64,000 nucleotides of DNA from Sipunculus nudus. Taxonomy: Eukaryota; Annelida; Sipuncula; Golfingiida; Sipunculidae. Of the stretch, positions 1 through 12,305 are shown piece after piece (positions within the stretch are counted from its first letter, which is position 1; each line of letters starts with the position of its first letter). The position numbers and the translations under genes were made by a program. The notes under the pieces were generated by a model. The model saw only the letters and a program-made list of their open reading frames with translations, was not told the DNA's origin and ran no database searches. The DNA lies in assembly GCA_026874595.1 (NCBI GenBank), contig CM049308.1, positions 37,027,527 to 37,091,526 of the forward strand, read 5' to 3'.

Positions 1-345
1 CTCTATTTTTGATACTTTCAAAGAAGCTGTCATCTGTTAACAGGGCACAAAGCGTAACTGCTAGACCTGAAATCTTCTTACTTGACTTCAATGGAGGTCC
101 ATAAAAAGTCTAAAAGAAATTAGGTCTCTGTTACCCATATCCTCCAAGCAATGGGTCTCGTTAGTACCCCACAGAATAATTAAATATTTGATACAAAAAC
201 TCTGCATTAGTTTCCAGAGAACTCCTCTGAGACCCTTGGACCAAATCTTTCCCAAACCCTGCATAGTTGTTCCTTCACTAATATTGTTGTGCCTAACAAA
301 GACAGGTGGCACCACCTGCAATTGACTCTGTTCAGTACAAATCTA
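1..345 (+). repeat. Family A core fragment, cut by window edge
   Basis: The text matches the ~340-bp core unit that is repeated in the family A copy at 36.3-38.2 kb. Shared phrases include CTGTTAACAGGGCACAAA, the 'ggtctctgttacccatatcc' segment and the AATTTGATAC-like end of the unit. No left terminus is visible because the window begins inside it. There is no coding potential: the 77-residue minus-strand frame here is a chance frame in the repeat. Confidence 0.6.
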
Positions 346-770
346 GGTGTCTTTTAGGTAACAGCCCATATCTCAGGAGTGGCTCAATGTATTGTCCTGA
401 AAATTTTCATGTTCATTGATCTTGGATCTCTCCATCTCATAATTGTGACTGGTGGTGCCACCTACAATACTTCTTGTGTAGTGTCCATCTGTGCATTTGC
501 CATAAGTTCGTCTTAGTGGCTCTTCAATATATTGGGTTTAAATTGTGCATGTTCATAGATACTCAACACCTACATCTCGTACACAAGACTAGTGGCCCTG
601 TCTGCAGTGGTTGTCACATGGCATCCATCGGTATATTTGTTTTTGGTGAAAATTGTTATATCCCAGGAATGGTTCAAGATATTGGTCTGAAATCTGAAAT
701 CTGGCATGTCCATGCTTTGAAATGTTTCTGGAAAACTGGACAGGTTGCACCACATACTTTCCCAGTTTTT
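346..770 (+). repeat. Diverged tandem core units related to families B and D
   Basis: About three degenerate units of roughly 140 bp. Each has a 'catatctcaggagtggntcaa' type phrase followed by a GGTGGTGCCACCT-like palindrome (clearest at 451-463). The stretch ends in a T run, into which the family A element at 771 appears to have inserted. No gene is seen. Confidence 0.45.
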
Positions 771-3712
771 AGCTCAGCTGACTATAAGTCATCTGAGCTA
801 TAGTCATGGTCCATTGTCCGTCGTCCGTCCGTCTTGTCTGTCCGTCCGTCCGTCTGGATGTCTGTCCGTAAGACTGGCACGTTTCGACACCATTGGACCA
901 ACGAATCTGAATTTCGGCATACAGTTAGATGTCCCCATAATCTCCTACCATGCCAAAAATTCGGTCAATAGGACTTCGTTCCTTTGAGATATTAAGGAAA
1001 AACCTCAATTTTTTATTAGAAATCTATTTTCACACTTCAGGACTGCCTAATATCAAAACCACTCATCTGGTTTTCTTCATATTTACCATAAATATTCCTC
1101 TATATAGTTCCTATGTACATGCCAGATATTAAGTCAGTATTATATAATTTAAAAAAGTTATGGGCCCAAACATAATGGACTTTGTAAAAAAATCAGGAAG
1201 ATATTTGGTCACTTAAGACCAAAAGTGTTAAAGCTAGGGACTTTTTTTTCAGTAATACAACTTTAATTAATAAAAATTTAATTGTATACCAAAAATTAGA
1301 TCAAAATTTGTTAAATTTTTTCAAATATTGGCAAAAATATAAAATTGGTACCTTAAATTTTGCCCAACTTTGGCCATGGCACGTCTTTTTCCTGTAAGTA
1401 CTGTGGGTTTAATTTTCACACCATGTATACATAAGGATTTAATCTGTAAAAATCTGAAATTTGAAAATAAAAGCTGCAAAATTAGGCTAGTTATTGAATT
1501 TTTTTGGAGGCTCTTGTTGTATTCCCTTACATTGTCAGGCAGTCCACTTTGATGACTGTAGGTCATTCAGTGCACATCTCTATGCTCCCCAGGCTGTTGA
1601 CATAATTTTAGATGTCCCCAAAATCTCCTACCATACCGAAAATTGGGTCATTAGGACTTTGTTCCTTCGAGATATTAAGGAAAAAAACTCTGTTTTCCAT
1701 AAAAAAAAAGCCATTGTTACACTTCAAGGCTGCCTAATATCAAAACCACTGATCTGTTTTTGATGGTATTTAGTAATCACATTCTTTTATACATTTTCTA
1801 TGAACATACCAAAAATTAGGTCAGTATTGGGTATTATTTTGAAGTTATGGGCCAAAACATAATGCAATTTTTAAAAAAATCAGGAAATATATTTACTCAC
1901 CTAACATGAGAATTGCTGAACCTAGAGACTTTTTCAGGAATATAACTTTATTTAATCAAGATTCAATTGTTTACCCAAAATTAGATCTGAATTTTGCAAA
2001 TTTTTCAAGTTATTAGCATAAATAAAAAATCAATACCTTAAATTTTGTCCAACTTTGGCACTGTTGATTTAATTTTCCCAGCATATATGCATTAGGATTT
2101 AATCTTTTAAAATCTGAACATTCAAAAGAAATTGATTGGAATGAATAGCTTTTATTCATGTTTTCATACACCATGTCAAGTGTTGTTTACATCTAGCCCA
2201 CCTAGTAGTACAGCCTTCACTTGCATTATGTAACCCACCCCAGGCAGCTTACCTTGGCCCAGCTTGGCCACTACTAGCAGGCTTCCCCTTTGCCTTGCAC
2301 TTATCCCCCCCCCCCCCCCAGCTGGTGCATAAACTAGATGAATGTTATAATTTTTCTGTATTTTATTTTATTCTTGGACATGCTACATTTTAGATTTTGT
2401 ATTGTACCACCAGGGTTACAATGATTAAATTTGCTTTTCAAAATTACTTTTATTTTATTTTGGTGAATAAAATTAAGCATGTCCTGAAAACTCCAATGTG
2501 CAAAACTTTTTATTGTGATTCAAGGAATATTCTTGTAGATGCCATGTTGTGGCATTATTTTCTTTTAAAATCAGTTTAGACATTTATGATTTAAAAATAA
2601 TAAAATATAAGTGTATGCATAATATGACCCAATGTTTTTTACTATGTATATATAATGATTGCAACTTTTGCAACAATTCTAATATTTTAACTTTTATTTT
2701 CAGGTTTTTTAATTAAAAATTTATAAACCTGTAAATAAAAAAAAATGATTCAGATAAAAACTTCTTAATGGAAAAATTGGATCTGCTTAAAAAAATAGGA
2801 TTATATTTAAACTTAAATGCATTATTCTCTTGAAAGTGAAATAAAGGTATTAGTCCATTCTGTCCACTTGCCTGTCCAACTATAAATTTTTCGTATGCAA
2901 CACAGTATCTCAAAACTTTTACTGTTTTTCTTCATGACAGTCTTGTCAGAGTATTAGTTTGCAATCATATATTTAGAACTTTACTATAACCAAGTAGGAG
3001 GGCCCCTTTCCTCTTAGCTTTTCATATTCTTATATAAATAAAAATCATTACAATAGAATATTTCTACATCCACCTTCGTGCTGCCCTCACTTTTCCCTTC
3101 TCCGAACCCCATCCCAAAGTCAGCCTCAGTAAGCAAGAACAAGATGAATCAGATATATTCATACTTTAATATTTTGTATAACTATTCGTCCATAGGGACC
3201 TATGTACATGCCAGAAATTATGTCAATATTGTGTAATATGTAGACATAGTGGGCATCACAATAATGTACCTTGTCAAGACTAAAGAGATATTGTGTCATA
3301 CAGTCACATATTCATAAATCACTTCATCAGCATAGTTAATCATAACATCATATCTGTCAAATTGAACGCTTGCAGACTACCATACACTTTTGATCCTTCA
3401 ACAAATAGCCTTATCATCATTCTACCACTGCTTATTACTGCTGTCATTGCATTCATATTTGCTCAAATATATCACAATTTTCAACACCTCCTAAATAAAT
3501 AAAAAATAAACCACTTTATTTGACTCTATTAATCCATCAGTCAGGTAATTTCATTTATCATTTACTCACATATTACATTACATTCCTTTATAATAGCCTA
3601 ACATGTACATGATATTCATAAGCTTTATCGACTCGATATAGTATCACAGTGGAGAAACATTTATAGTCCAATCACGATCAGCTGAGCGCCGTGACCCATG
3701 GGTCCCTTGTTT
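771..3712 (+). mobile_element. Family A rolling-circle-like element, end to end
   Basis: The left end starts after a T run with the foldback AGCTCAGCTGACT / AGTCATCTGAGCT (13-bp arms, one mismatch) and is followed by a (GTCC)n-rich stretch at about 815-865. The right end has the matching subterminal repeat CAGCTGAGCG (3679-3688), then the 12-bp palindrome GACCCATGGGTC (3693-3704), then CCTTGTT. No transposase frame is present, so it is non-autonomous. The body is AT-rich and includes a 15-C run at 2305-2319. The text around 2190-2300 recurs near 49.1 kb in another A copy. The architecture is most like Helentron/HINE elements (family knowledge); the assignment is inference. Confidence 0.7.
2305..2319. 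repeat. Poly-C run
   Basis: Fifteen consecutive C residues inside the family A copy. The corresponding place near 49.19 kb in the truncated A copy lacks the run, so it arose or expanded in this copy. Confidence 0.9.
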
Positions 3713-4236
3713 AGCAAACCTGTGAGCTTATGCGATGGTGCGGCAGCTTCCGTCAGGCAACGTCTGTTGTGCGTTGTGCATTGTCTGTACGTTAACCATA
3801 GCTATCTTAAAAACGGCAGGAGCTTGCATCACCAAATTTTTTGCAATCAGTCTTACAAAAAACTATATCGGATTTTGTTTATTTTTTCTAACTGCATTTT
3901 CTTAATTTTTTGCACACTGTATGTCCCTGCTTATTTCACAGGAGGGGTTTGACATATCAGTTTGGCATTTGGGCTATCCAAGTATTCATCCCATATTATT
4001 GGGAGATATGGGCTATCTCTGATAGCTTTGTTGTATACAAGACTGATTGTGCCATGTACAATCATTTTTGTGTTGTGTGCACCCATGCCAGAATTTCAGC
4101 AGTGATGATTGTGTAATTGTTTCTTGTTCAAAATGTTTAGTATTTGCATTGTTCATATTCATGTTACACATGTACTTGAAAAGTAATGGTCCAGCATTGA
4201 AGCATTATACCTGGTGTAAATTCCATTGCACAGGTT
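3713..4236 (+). mobile_element. Family B element, right end missing
   Basis: The left terminus AGCAAACCTGTGAGC directly abuts the last TT of the family A element, and the usual 'TTATGCGATGG' left-end text follows. The body is short and runs to the subterminal CACAGGTT at 4229-4236. The text then departs from the family before the AGGCCT-GT-AGGCCT hairpin and the CTTGTT end. The copy also contains the 'caatcatttttgtgttgtg' site (about 4060) without the A insertion that two other B copies carry there. Confidence 0.65.
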
Positions 4237-4672
4237 AGATCACACAGATATGGACACACAGCCCAATCACTGATTTTCTTTCATGTGTGATTACTCAACA
4301 ACAACCTTCTTTAGCTTTCCCAAATTCACAGGGATGATTGGTTCATATATTGGCTCCAAACATATTGAATAACACACCTGTTGGAATTCCAGTATGGCCA
4401 CCACAGCCCAATCATTGGTTTTCTTTCACATCTGATATCTCAACAAGAACATGCTTGATCTTTCCAAATTCACAGGGGCATTGGTTTCTATTAGGGCTTC
4501 TGACCTGTTGAAATACAGATGTGCTCAAAATCAAATATGGCTAACAGAGTACAATTAGTGATTTTCTATTGCAGACATTATTTCAGACATATATTCTTTA
4601 ATATTATTTGAACCAGTAGGATTTTTTTCTCATGCATATGGATAAAAACCTGTTTCTGTTTGTCATATTTTT
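4237..4672. repeat. Weak two-unit tandem repeat, otherwise no feature
   Basis: Two diverged units of about 146 bp start with 'cagcccaatca' at about 4261 and 4406, and both continue with ttttctttca and an 'aaattcacaggg' phrase. Nothing else is recognisable. Confidence 0.45.
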
Positions 4673-7600
4673 AGCGAACCTGTGAGCTTATGTGATTTTG
4701 TGGCGTTGTCCGGCGTCCGTCGCCGGCGTCCATCGTCTGTACGTTAACCCATACTATCTTGAAAACGGAAAGAGTTAGCATCACCAAATTTTATGCAAAA
4801 AATTAGTCATCTAAAAAACTCAATCCCATTTTGCTTATTTTTTGGCTAACTGCATTTTCTTAGATTTTATAGGGAAAAAGCTAAAAAAGCTTTAAAAATC
4901 TTCTTCTCTGAAACTGTTCAGCCAAAGTGTCCAATATTTCACAGAAATGATCCCCGGAACAACCTTTCTCAAGTTTGTTCGAATGGTTTAAGTTCGGTGA
5001 TTTTTGGCTGAGTTACAGGAAGTTGAACTTAGTCACCTGTCCAAAAAAGCATACTAAAATTACAATCTCAGATAAGGCTGGACCTATCATCACCAAATTT
5101 TATGCCAATGTTGGTCAGATGAGTCATATCTGAAATTGAGATATTGGTGGCGCCACCTATATCAGCCTTTTTTGTACAGGGGTCATCAGTGCCGTATCAT
5201 ACTGACGTCTACAAAAAACTTCTTCTCTGAAACCATATGGCCAAATTGTTTAATATCACACAGAAATGATCCTAGGGTAGTGCTTTCTGAAGTTTGTTCA
5301 AATGGTCTCAGTTCAGTGATTTTTGGCTGAATTATGGGAAACTGAATTTAGTCATATACTGTAACAGCCCATTTTAGCTCAGTTGCTACAAAAATCTTCT
5401 TCTCAAAAACCACTGGGCCAAATTCTTAAATCTCACACGTTAATTATCCTTAGATGTTGATAATTCAAGTTTGTTCAAACGGTTTTGGTTCAGTGATTTT
5501 TGGCTGAGTTATGGGAAGCTTAACTTAGCCATTTTGCTTTATTTTCCCATATGAGTTATAAACCTGCAAAAAGTTTTTTGACTGACGCCACTGAGGCCAA
5601 TTTGTTTAATATTATACAAGAATAATTCCCTGAATAATTCTTATAATAATTGTCTTTTATGGTTCCAAAGAATGAATTTTGGCTGAATAATAAAGATTGA
5701 ATTGAGTCATTTTACCATATATGTTAGCTGTGTGAAGCAGATACATCTAGCCTGGAACCAGTTTATCAGCATCCGTTACATCATGCCTCCAGACATTTAG
5801 ATTTCAGGTTATCTTTGGTTAATATTGACAAGAATGGTTTTTAAAAACTTTTAAAAAATGTAGATTTATGATTTTAGATATTCCTCATGCCAGGTAATGT
5901 TTACAATCACAGGTATACATTAACCCATACTATTTTGAAAACGACTGGAGCTAGCATCATGAAATCTAATAAAAAAATTAGCCATCTGAAAAAAATCTGC
6001 ATTTTCTTAGATTTTATAGAGAAAAAGCTAAAAAAACCTTTAAAAATCTTCTCCTCTGAAACGGTCAAGCCAATTTGTTCAATATTTCACAGAAATAATC
6101 TTTCATACCATCTCTCAATTTTGTTCAAATGGTTCAAGTTCTGTGAATTTTGGCCAAATTACAGGAAGTTGAACCTAGTCATCTGTCCAAAAAGCATACT
6201 AAAATGACAATCTGAGAAACGGCCAGAGCTATCATCACCAAATTTTATGCCAGTGTTGGTCACATGTGTCATATGTGAAATTCAGGTATTGGTGGCGCCA
6301 CCTGCTTTGATCTTTTTTTGAACTGGGGTCATTGGTCATCTGTATATCAACCCATAATTTCTCAGGAATTGCAGGAGCTTCCATCCCCAGATTTTATGCA
6401 ATTATCTGTCACATATCAAATGTTGTGGGATTCAGCTTATGTTTTTGCTATCTGCGTTTACTTAGATTTTATAGGGGTAAAGCTGAAAAACCTTTAAAAG
6501 TCTTCTTTTAAACGGTCCAGCCAAATTGTTCAATATTTTACAGAAATGATCCCAGAGGCAAGCACTCTCAAGTTTGTTCAAATGGTTTGCATTTGATGAA
6601 TTTTAGTGGTGTTAAATGAACTTGAACGGTCATTTGGCCAAGTAAGCATACTGACAAAGTTATCCCAGAAATGACAGAAGCTAGCATTACCAAGTATTGT
6701 GCAAATGTTGGTCACATGACTCATATTTGAAGTTGCAGATATTGATGTGCCACCTACATTGACCTGTTTTTTATGGGCAAAAACCTCATAATTTTAGCCT
6801 CTTTCAGCTTAAAATGTTTATGATGAAACTGTTAAGCTGAATTGTTCAATTTTTCAAAAGAATTATCGTAGGACATGGTTCTTTCAGTCATATCAGATAA
6901 ACTTAAGTTGGTCTTATGGCCATTATTATGACTAACTCAAACTGAGGACTGCAAAACTGTTCTTCTACAAAATTATTGTTTCAATTATAACTTCTGTTAC
7001 ATGGCACAAAAGTTATTCTTAGGTGGCCTTTGTTCAAGTTTACTTGAATGATTTTTGGCAGAATTATTGGATCTTTAACAATGAAAGAACTGAATCTTTT
7101 ATTTTTCTAGATATTTTGATAAAAAGTTTATGAATATTTCAGCTTGAAAAAAGCATTTTAGCCAAAGACTTCTATTATGTGTAAAAAGATTTGCCAACAG
7201 GCGAAGATTGTGTCTGTATATTTACATAGGTTAAGAAACTGCCAGCTGTTTCAGATTTGGCAATAGATCAAGAGTTCATTCAGTGCAGCCAGATATAGGT
7301 CAAGAGTTCAGTCAGTGCAGCCAAGCACAAGGCATGTGTTCCCCTCATGGGTAACATGTGAACACCTCATGGGCACCACGTGATCACCTCATGGGTGTCA
7401 TGCCCCTCAGGGCTGCATGTGGAGCCAATCTATTTATAGCTTTGGCAGACTGCCAACTGTATCAGATTAGGCAATAGGTCAAGAGTTCACTCAGTACAGC
7501 CAGGTACAGGTCAAAAGTTCACCCAGTCTAGCCAGGTGCAGGTCATTAGTTCACTCAGTGCAGTAGCCTGAGCTAGCAAATTTGTCACAGTTCACTCAGG

Positions 7601-9395
7601 GCAACTGCCTTTCTCACCTAAGCGTGGTCAGCCCCATGCACCAGACTTAAGGTAAGTTTGGCCTAATATTTTGACCTGTCTATGTGTCTTTGATTGGTTT
7701 CTCGTTCACAAGACACGTGTCACCACCTACAATGACATTTGCACAGTGTGTGACTTTTGTGCCTGCTTATTTCTATAGAGGAATTTGATATATCATCCTG
7801 AAATTGGGCATATTTATACCTATCGTATTTTAATTATTGTATACTTGTTGTATACAAGACTGGTGGTGCCACCTACAATAATTTTTTGCACAGTGTGTGT
7901 CCCTGTATATTTCTCAGGAGGGGTTTGATATATCAGTCTGAACTTGGGCATATGTATATATCTCTGAAACATTTTTGTATACAAGACTGGTGGCGCCAGC
8001 TATCATCATTTTTAGCTCAGCTAACTGTAAGTCAACTGAGGTATAGGAATGACGCTTTGTCTGTCGTCCGTCTGGACGTCCAGCCGTCCATTAGCAGGGC
8101 ACAAATCATAACAGCTGGTCCTAGAAACTTCTAAGTGAACATCCAGGGAGGTCAATTAAAAATTTCCTTGGAAACCTGAAATTTGGTCACTACAACCTTT
8201 TTCCTTCGAGCTTTGGGGCTTGAAAGTACCCCCCAGAATAGTAAAAAATTTGATACAAAACCTCCAATATCTTGATAATTAATGCATGATTTGTCATGAA
8301 TTTTGCCTTGAAAATTGACCATGACTAGTTTTGTCAGTTCCTGAAACATGGTGGTTTTCCTATTTTAACAAATATTTTTCTATTTATTTACAATTAAATG
8401 ACAACAATCATGTCAGTTTCTCAGCTGTCATTACATCTAGTGTCCCAAAACCTGGTGTGTTTATTGATCACAAGTGGATGCCGTATACTAATCACCCTGT
8501 CTGTCAGTCTGTCTGTTTGTATGTCTGTCTGTCTATCAATCCGTCCACCCACACAAATTAGTTTCCAGATGATAACTCAAGTTCAGTTTGATATATTGGT
8601 TTCAAACTTAACTTATAAATGGCCCACCACTGAGGAATGTGTATGCATTTGAAGCCAAACTTTTTCATCGCAAACCTTCCATCTTCAAGATATTGCTAAC
8701 CTGCCACTAAGGGAAGATTCTGTTTGATTTTTGGGTCAAAGGTCAAGGTCACAGGGCCCATCCATTCACAATTTAGTTTATGGATGATAATTCTGCTTTG
8801 GATAGACAGACTGGCTTCAAACTTGATTTAATAATGACCAACCACATATGTAAATTCATTTTGATTTTCAGGGTCCAGCAATCTAAGTTGAAGGTCACAG
8901 AAGCCACATCTTTAAAAAGATTGTGGATGCACTGTAAATCAAACTTTTCATCCTGAACTTTCTAACGTTCACGCATGGCTTACTTGCGCAAAGTGAGGAA
9001 ACCTGTAGAATTTGAGGTTATCTGGTCAGAGGTCAAGGTCACTTTTTAAAAGATTGTTACAATAATCCTAATGCTGCAAGTTCAAGGATATTAAGTTCTT
9101 AGATTTTTTCGTTACATGGTCATTGGTTAAGGTCACAGAACTGTCATTCTGAAAAAATTTCTTTCAAAATATCCTTATAGACAAATTCAACTGAGCGTTG
9201 AGACCCATGGGTCTCTAGTTGTGTTGTGTGCACCCATGCCAGAATTTCAGCAGTGATGTTTGTGTAATTGTTTCTTATTCAAATGTTTAGTACCTGCATT
9301 GTTCATATACATGAGAAGTCATGGTCTAGCATTGAAGCATTATACCTGGTGTATTTCCCAATGCACAGGTTCGCATTAGGCCTGTAGGCCTTGTT
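4673..9395 (+). mobile_element. Family B element carrying a nested family A copy
   Basis: The left end, after TTTTT, is AGCGAACCTGTGAGC. The right end has CACAGGTTCGC (9364-9374), an exact 11-bp inverse complement of the GCGAACCTGTG at the left. Next come AGGCCT-GT-AGGCCT (9378-9391) and CTTGTT. The core is built of diverged repeats of a unit with 'cttctctgaaac', 'ttcacagaaatgatcc', 'aagtttgttcaaatggt' and 'ttttggctgagtta' phrases and GGTGGCGCCACCT palindromes (for example about 5145 and 6292). There is no coding capacity. A family A element interrupts it at 8014-9220. The same composite recurs at 14.9-18.5 kb. Confidence 0.7.
8014..9220 (+). mobile_element. Family A element nested in family B
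   Basis: The left end AGCTCAGCTAACT.. follows CATTTTT. The right end is CTGAGCGTTG, then GACCCATGGGTC, then CTCTAGTT. The flanks join as 'atcattttt' and 'gtgttgtgtg', which are contiguous in the B copies at about 4060 and 57325. That gives exact ends without a target-site duplication, apart from ambiguity over two T residues. Confidence 0.75.
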
Positions 9396-10449
9396 CAACT
9401 TTAACTTATCTTTTCACCCATACCACTACCAGAAATGCGGGGCTCCCTGAGGACCATTGTCCAACCACATCTACTATAAATTCCTGCCTATACATTGAGA
9501 AAATGCTCCTAAAAAATAATAAAAGAATTGGGGGTCACCTTATGTGTGGGTCTAAGTTTGCTAGCCCAATCCACTAAGCTGCCGACCTGAAAGTTCGGCT
9601 GACGCAGGTAGGACTTGCCTGATTGCTCATCAGATGTTAGTTTCCTTGGATGTCGGGTACATATGTAGCCCTTTCAGTCATTAAATACTTTGGAATTAGA
9701 CTTCCATAATATTTTTTTTTCAAGATCGGCCATGTACGCTGTCCTTTTAATTGGGTAATGCGGTATATTAAAATTCATACAATGAACCTTGATGTTGACG
9801 ACCAGCAGGCAACCCTGCGCCTAGTTATAATAAACAAGCTTCATTCATGGGCGATTGAGCATGGGTGCTAGAGGCACGAGTATTGCGTAGTCAATTGGGG
9901 TTTTCTCAATGGCATCAACCTCTGTGTATTTGACATTGAAGTCTGTTTAAGAATTGCAACATCATTTGATACTTGCACAAGTGAACAAACACGCAAATGA
10001 CCGCGGGCTGCTATTTGTGAATATGAACAGGTGACAAAAGCGGGAACTCGGGTGAACTTCAAAGCCATTTTCTAATTGACACTGGTCATGGGTCTTCAGA
10101 GCACAAATTTTTCATGACTGTTTCTTCCGACAATTAAAATTCTGACAGTCAGCTTGGAATTATATGCCATGATGATTGCCATGACCCACTAATAACTGTG
10201 GTCACCCAAACAGGTCAGACAAGATACATGTTCCATTCAGACAGCAATCGTATCGAGAAACTGATAAATCCGCAGTCTGTTAAGTACTGGGATTTAAAAT
10301 ACAAAACTATGAACGGATATCATATTTTCATTCACAGTTAATCAATTCTGAACATTGAAGAAGCTTATTTTATTTTATCCACTGTCAGATAACGCAGAAA
10401 CAAACAACTTGAGCTTGATCGTTGATTCTGTTTTCCATTTTTCTTTAGG

Positions 10450-10900
10450 CAACATTGGCGTCACCTGACGGGAATATAGTTGACTATTTTTTATAGCGGT
10501 GACAAATTAACGCTTGTTCTAAAAGGTGTAAAATGAGAGCTATTTAGTCTAATGTTGTAAACCTATTCATAACACTTGCAGAGCAAATCTTGTTCATTTT
10601 TATGTATAGAAAATAAAATTCAAACATGAAATAATGTAAACTCAGTTTCTCCCCTTTTTAATAAGCAGAAACGGTCTCCTTGACATTTGGACGTCAAATT
10701 CCCCATTTTTTTCATGCAACATTTGGGGCGTCTTCCGGGAAAATGTATGACTACTTTATGCCGTTGGTATAAAGTATAGTCGGTTCTCGAAACTAATATG
10801 GAGTTATGTCTGTAACTATTTAGACTTGTGTACATATACTAACTCATATCATACTTACTTAGATAGTTATTCATAACACTAGTAAACGTCTTTGTTCATT
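10450..10900. repeat. Diverged tandem duplication of about 290 bp
   Basis: Matching order of phrases in two units: 'aacattggcgtc' with 'cgggaa' (10452) against 'aacatttggggcgtc' with 'cgggaa' (10719), and 'tattcataacacttgcaga' (10564) against 'tattcataacactagtaaa' (10868). Identity is low. No gene is seen. Confidence 0.4.
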
Positions 10901-10959
10901 TGAAAGTGGCAAGAAGTGACCGTGAACCCATGTTAATATTGTCACGTACGCTGTCACTT

Positions 10960-11030
10960 GGCGAGCCTTTCAGGGGGTTTCACTTTCACTTATATATCAC
11001 GCCGTCCAGCGGGTTTGACTTTCACTTAAA
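10960..11030. repeat. Short direct repeat
   Basis: The phrase GGGTTTCACTTTCACTTA is repeated as GGGTTTGACTTTCACTTA about 50 bp later. No associated motif is seen. Confidence 0.5.
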
Positions 11031-11276
11031 AAGAATGTTACTTGTACTACAAGCAGTGGTAGTGGGTACTTGTAGCCTGACAACTATGCACATAAGTTTA
11101 TTTTTGCGTGCGACTTTTAATTGACTCAATCTATTGATTTTCATTCACTTATCTGTTGTGAGCTGGGGACAATCCAGACTCAGTGGGCACTAAAAAATTT
11201 TTTCCCGATTTCTCTCTTCAAAATCCCACCTCATCTTATACGTTGGGGTCAACGTGTAGGCAGGAATTTACAGTAG

Positions 11277-11405
11277 TTTACTTTAATTTAGTAGTTGTCA
11301 AAGAAAAAAAGCACCTGATATTTAATAGCTTTGAACTTCTTCTCTGATTCAGGTAAAACCAATTATGGTGCTGCCACATTTCACCATATTTGAGGCTCCT
11401 TACTA
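11277..11405 (+). repeat. Dispersed repeat, copy 1 of 2
   Basis: A ~130-bp segment starting 'actttaatttagtagttgtc' recurs at 12168-12305 in the same orientation, with small indels. The family is not recognised. Confidence 0.6.
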
Positions 11406-12167
11406 TAAACAAATATAGCGGAGGTGAGATTTTCAGACATTTTGGTTGTCCTTCAGCATTTCGTATCACATTTTCTGTGCAATTAACATGGCTGCCACTT
11501 TGAATTGGCAGTATCCAGGTGGTGTGACATCATTTAGTGCAAGTGCATCTGGATAAACAGAGAGCAAAATGGCAAAGTTGGGCTCACTTGAAAAAGAAAT
11601 AAAAGCATTGGATTTTCACTTTTGATATGGACTTACTTAGAATAATAAAGCTATAGAGCTGCTTCATTTAATTAAAATACAGCAAACTTTTGTTTCACAT
11701 CTGAAATGGGCCCTATCATCATCTGGTAAATCAAAGTGAAAGTCACGAATCCTTCAGTTTTCTTTTCTTTTCCCACTTGTCAGTGGAAATTCAGAGATTA
11801 TTTGGTAAAGTTTTAGTGAAATATGGGTTTTAAGTCAAGTAAATGGCACATAAGTTGCTTTACATGACAGAACAATGGAAGAGTAAAAGTATTTAGCAGT
11901 CCCTTGTGTAAGCTAAACCTGCAGATCGCATGCATGAATTTCAAACACCATAGCACATTTAAATATGTTAATGTGTGGCAGATCAGCTATAAAATGCATT
12001 CTCATACCCATGCCAGGAATCTTAACTGGAGTCACTGGTGAGAGCTCTAGAGCCAAATGTTCAGTACCACTAGATTGTCCAAGCCAAGTTCAAATCAGAT
12101 ATGTACATCAATAAATGATTCAGTATTATTGGGAGCATTCAACCATAGGTCAATTCCTTTTTTATGA
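11406..12167. other. Intergenic or intronic sequence, nothing recognised
   Basis: AT-rich text with no convincing exon, repeat or RNA gene by eye. Confidence 0.5.
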
Positions 12168-12305
12168 AACTTTAATTTAGTAGTTGTCAAAGAAAAAAGA
12201 AGCTTGATATTTAATAGCTAGCTATGAACTTCTTCAGGTCTTTGATCTGATTCAGGTTAAAACCATTATGTATGGTGCTGTCACGTAACACATTATTGGA
12301 GGCCC
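12168..12305 (+). repeat. Dispersed repeat, copy 2 of 2
   Basis: Same order of phrases as 11277-11405: 'actttaatttagtagttgtc', 'gatatttaatagct', 'gaacttctt', 'ctgattcaggt', 'tatggtgctg'. Spaced by ~890 bp. Confidence 0.6.

Larger units (their letters stand above)
9471..11276. mobile_element. Candidate terminal-inverted-repeat element
   Basis: CTACTATAAATTCCTGCCTA.. (9471-9493) and its inverse near-copy ending ..GGAATTTACAGTAG (11254-11276) agree at 21 of 23 positions and are 1.8 kb apart. I see no transposase frame and no clear target duplication. The interior includes a diverged duplicated segment (10450-10900). It may be a MITE-like element or two solo copies of a repeat in opposite orientation. 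Confidence 0.35.

Noticed and set aside
815-865. (GTCC)n stretch as a simple microsatellite
   Set aside because: Similar GTCC/GTCG-rich text occurs at the same distance from the left end in the A, B and C copies, so it belongs to the element architecture.
9364-9395. GGTTCGCATTAGG resembling a tRNA B box
   Set aside because: It occurs at every family B right end, no A box or cloverleaf lies upstream, and the text is explained by the subterminal repeat and hairpin.
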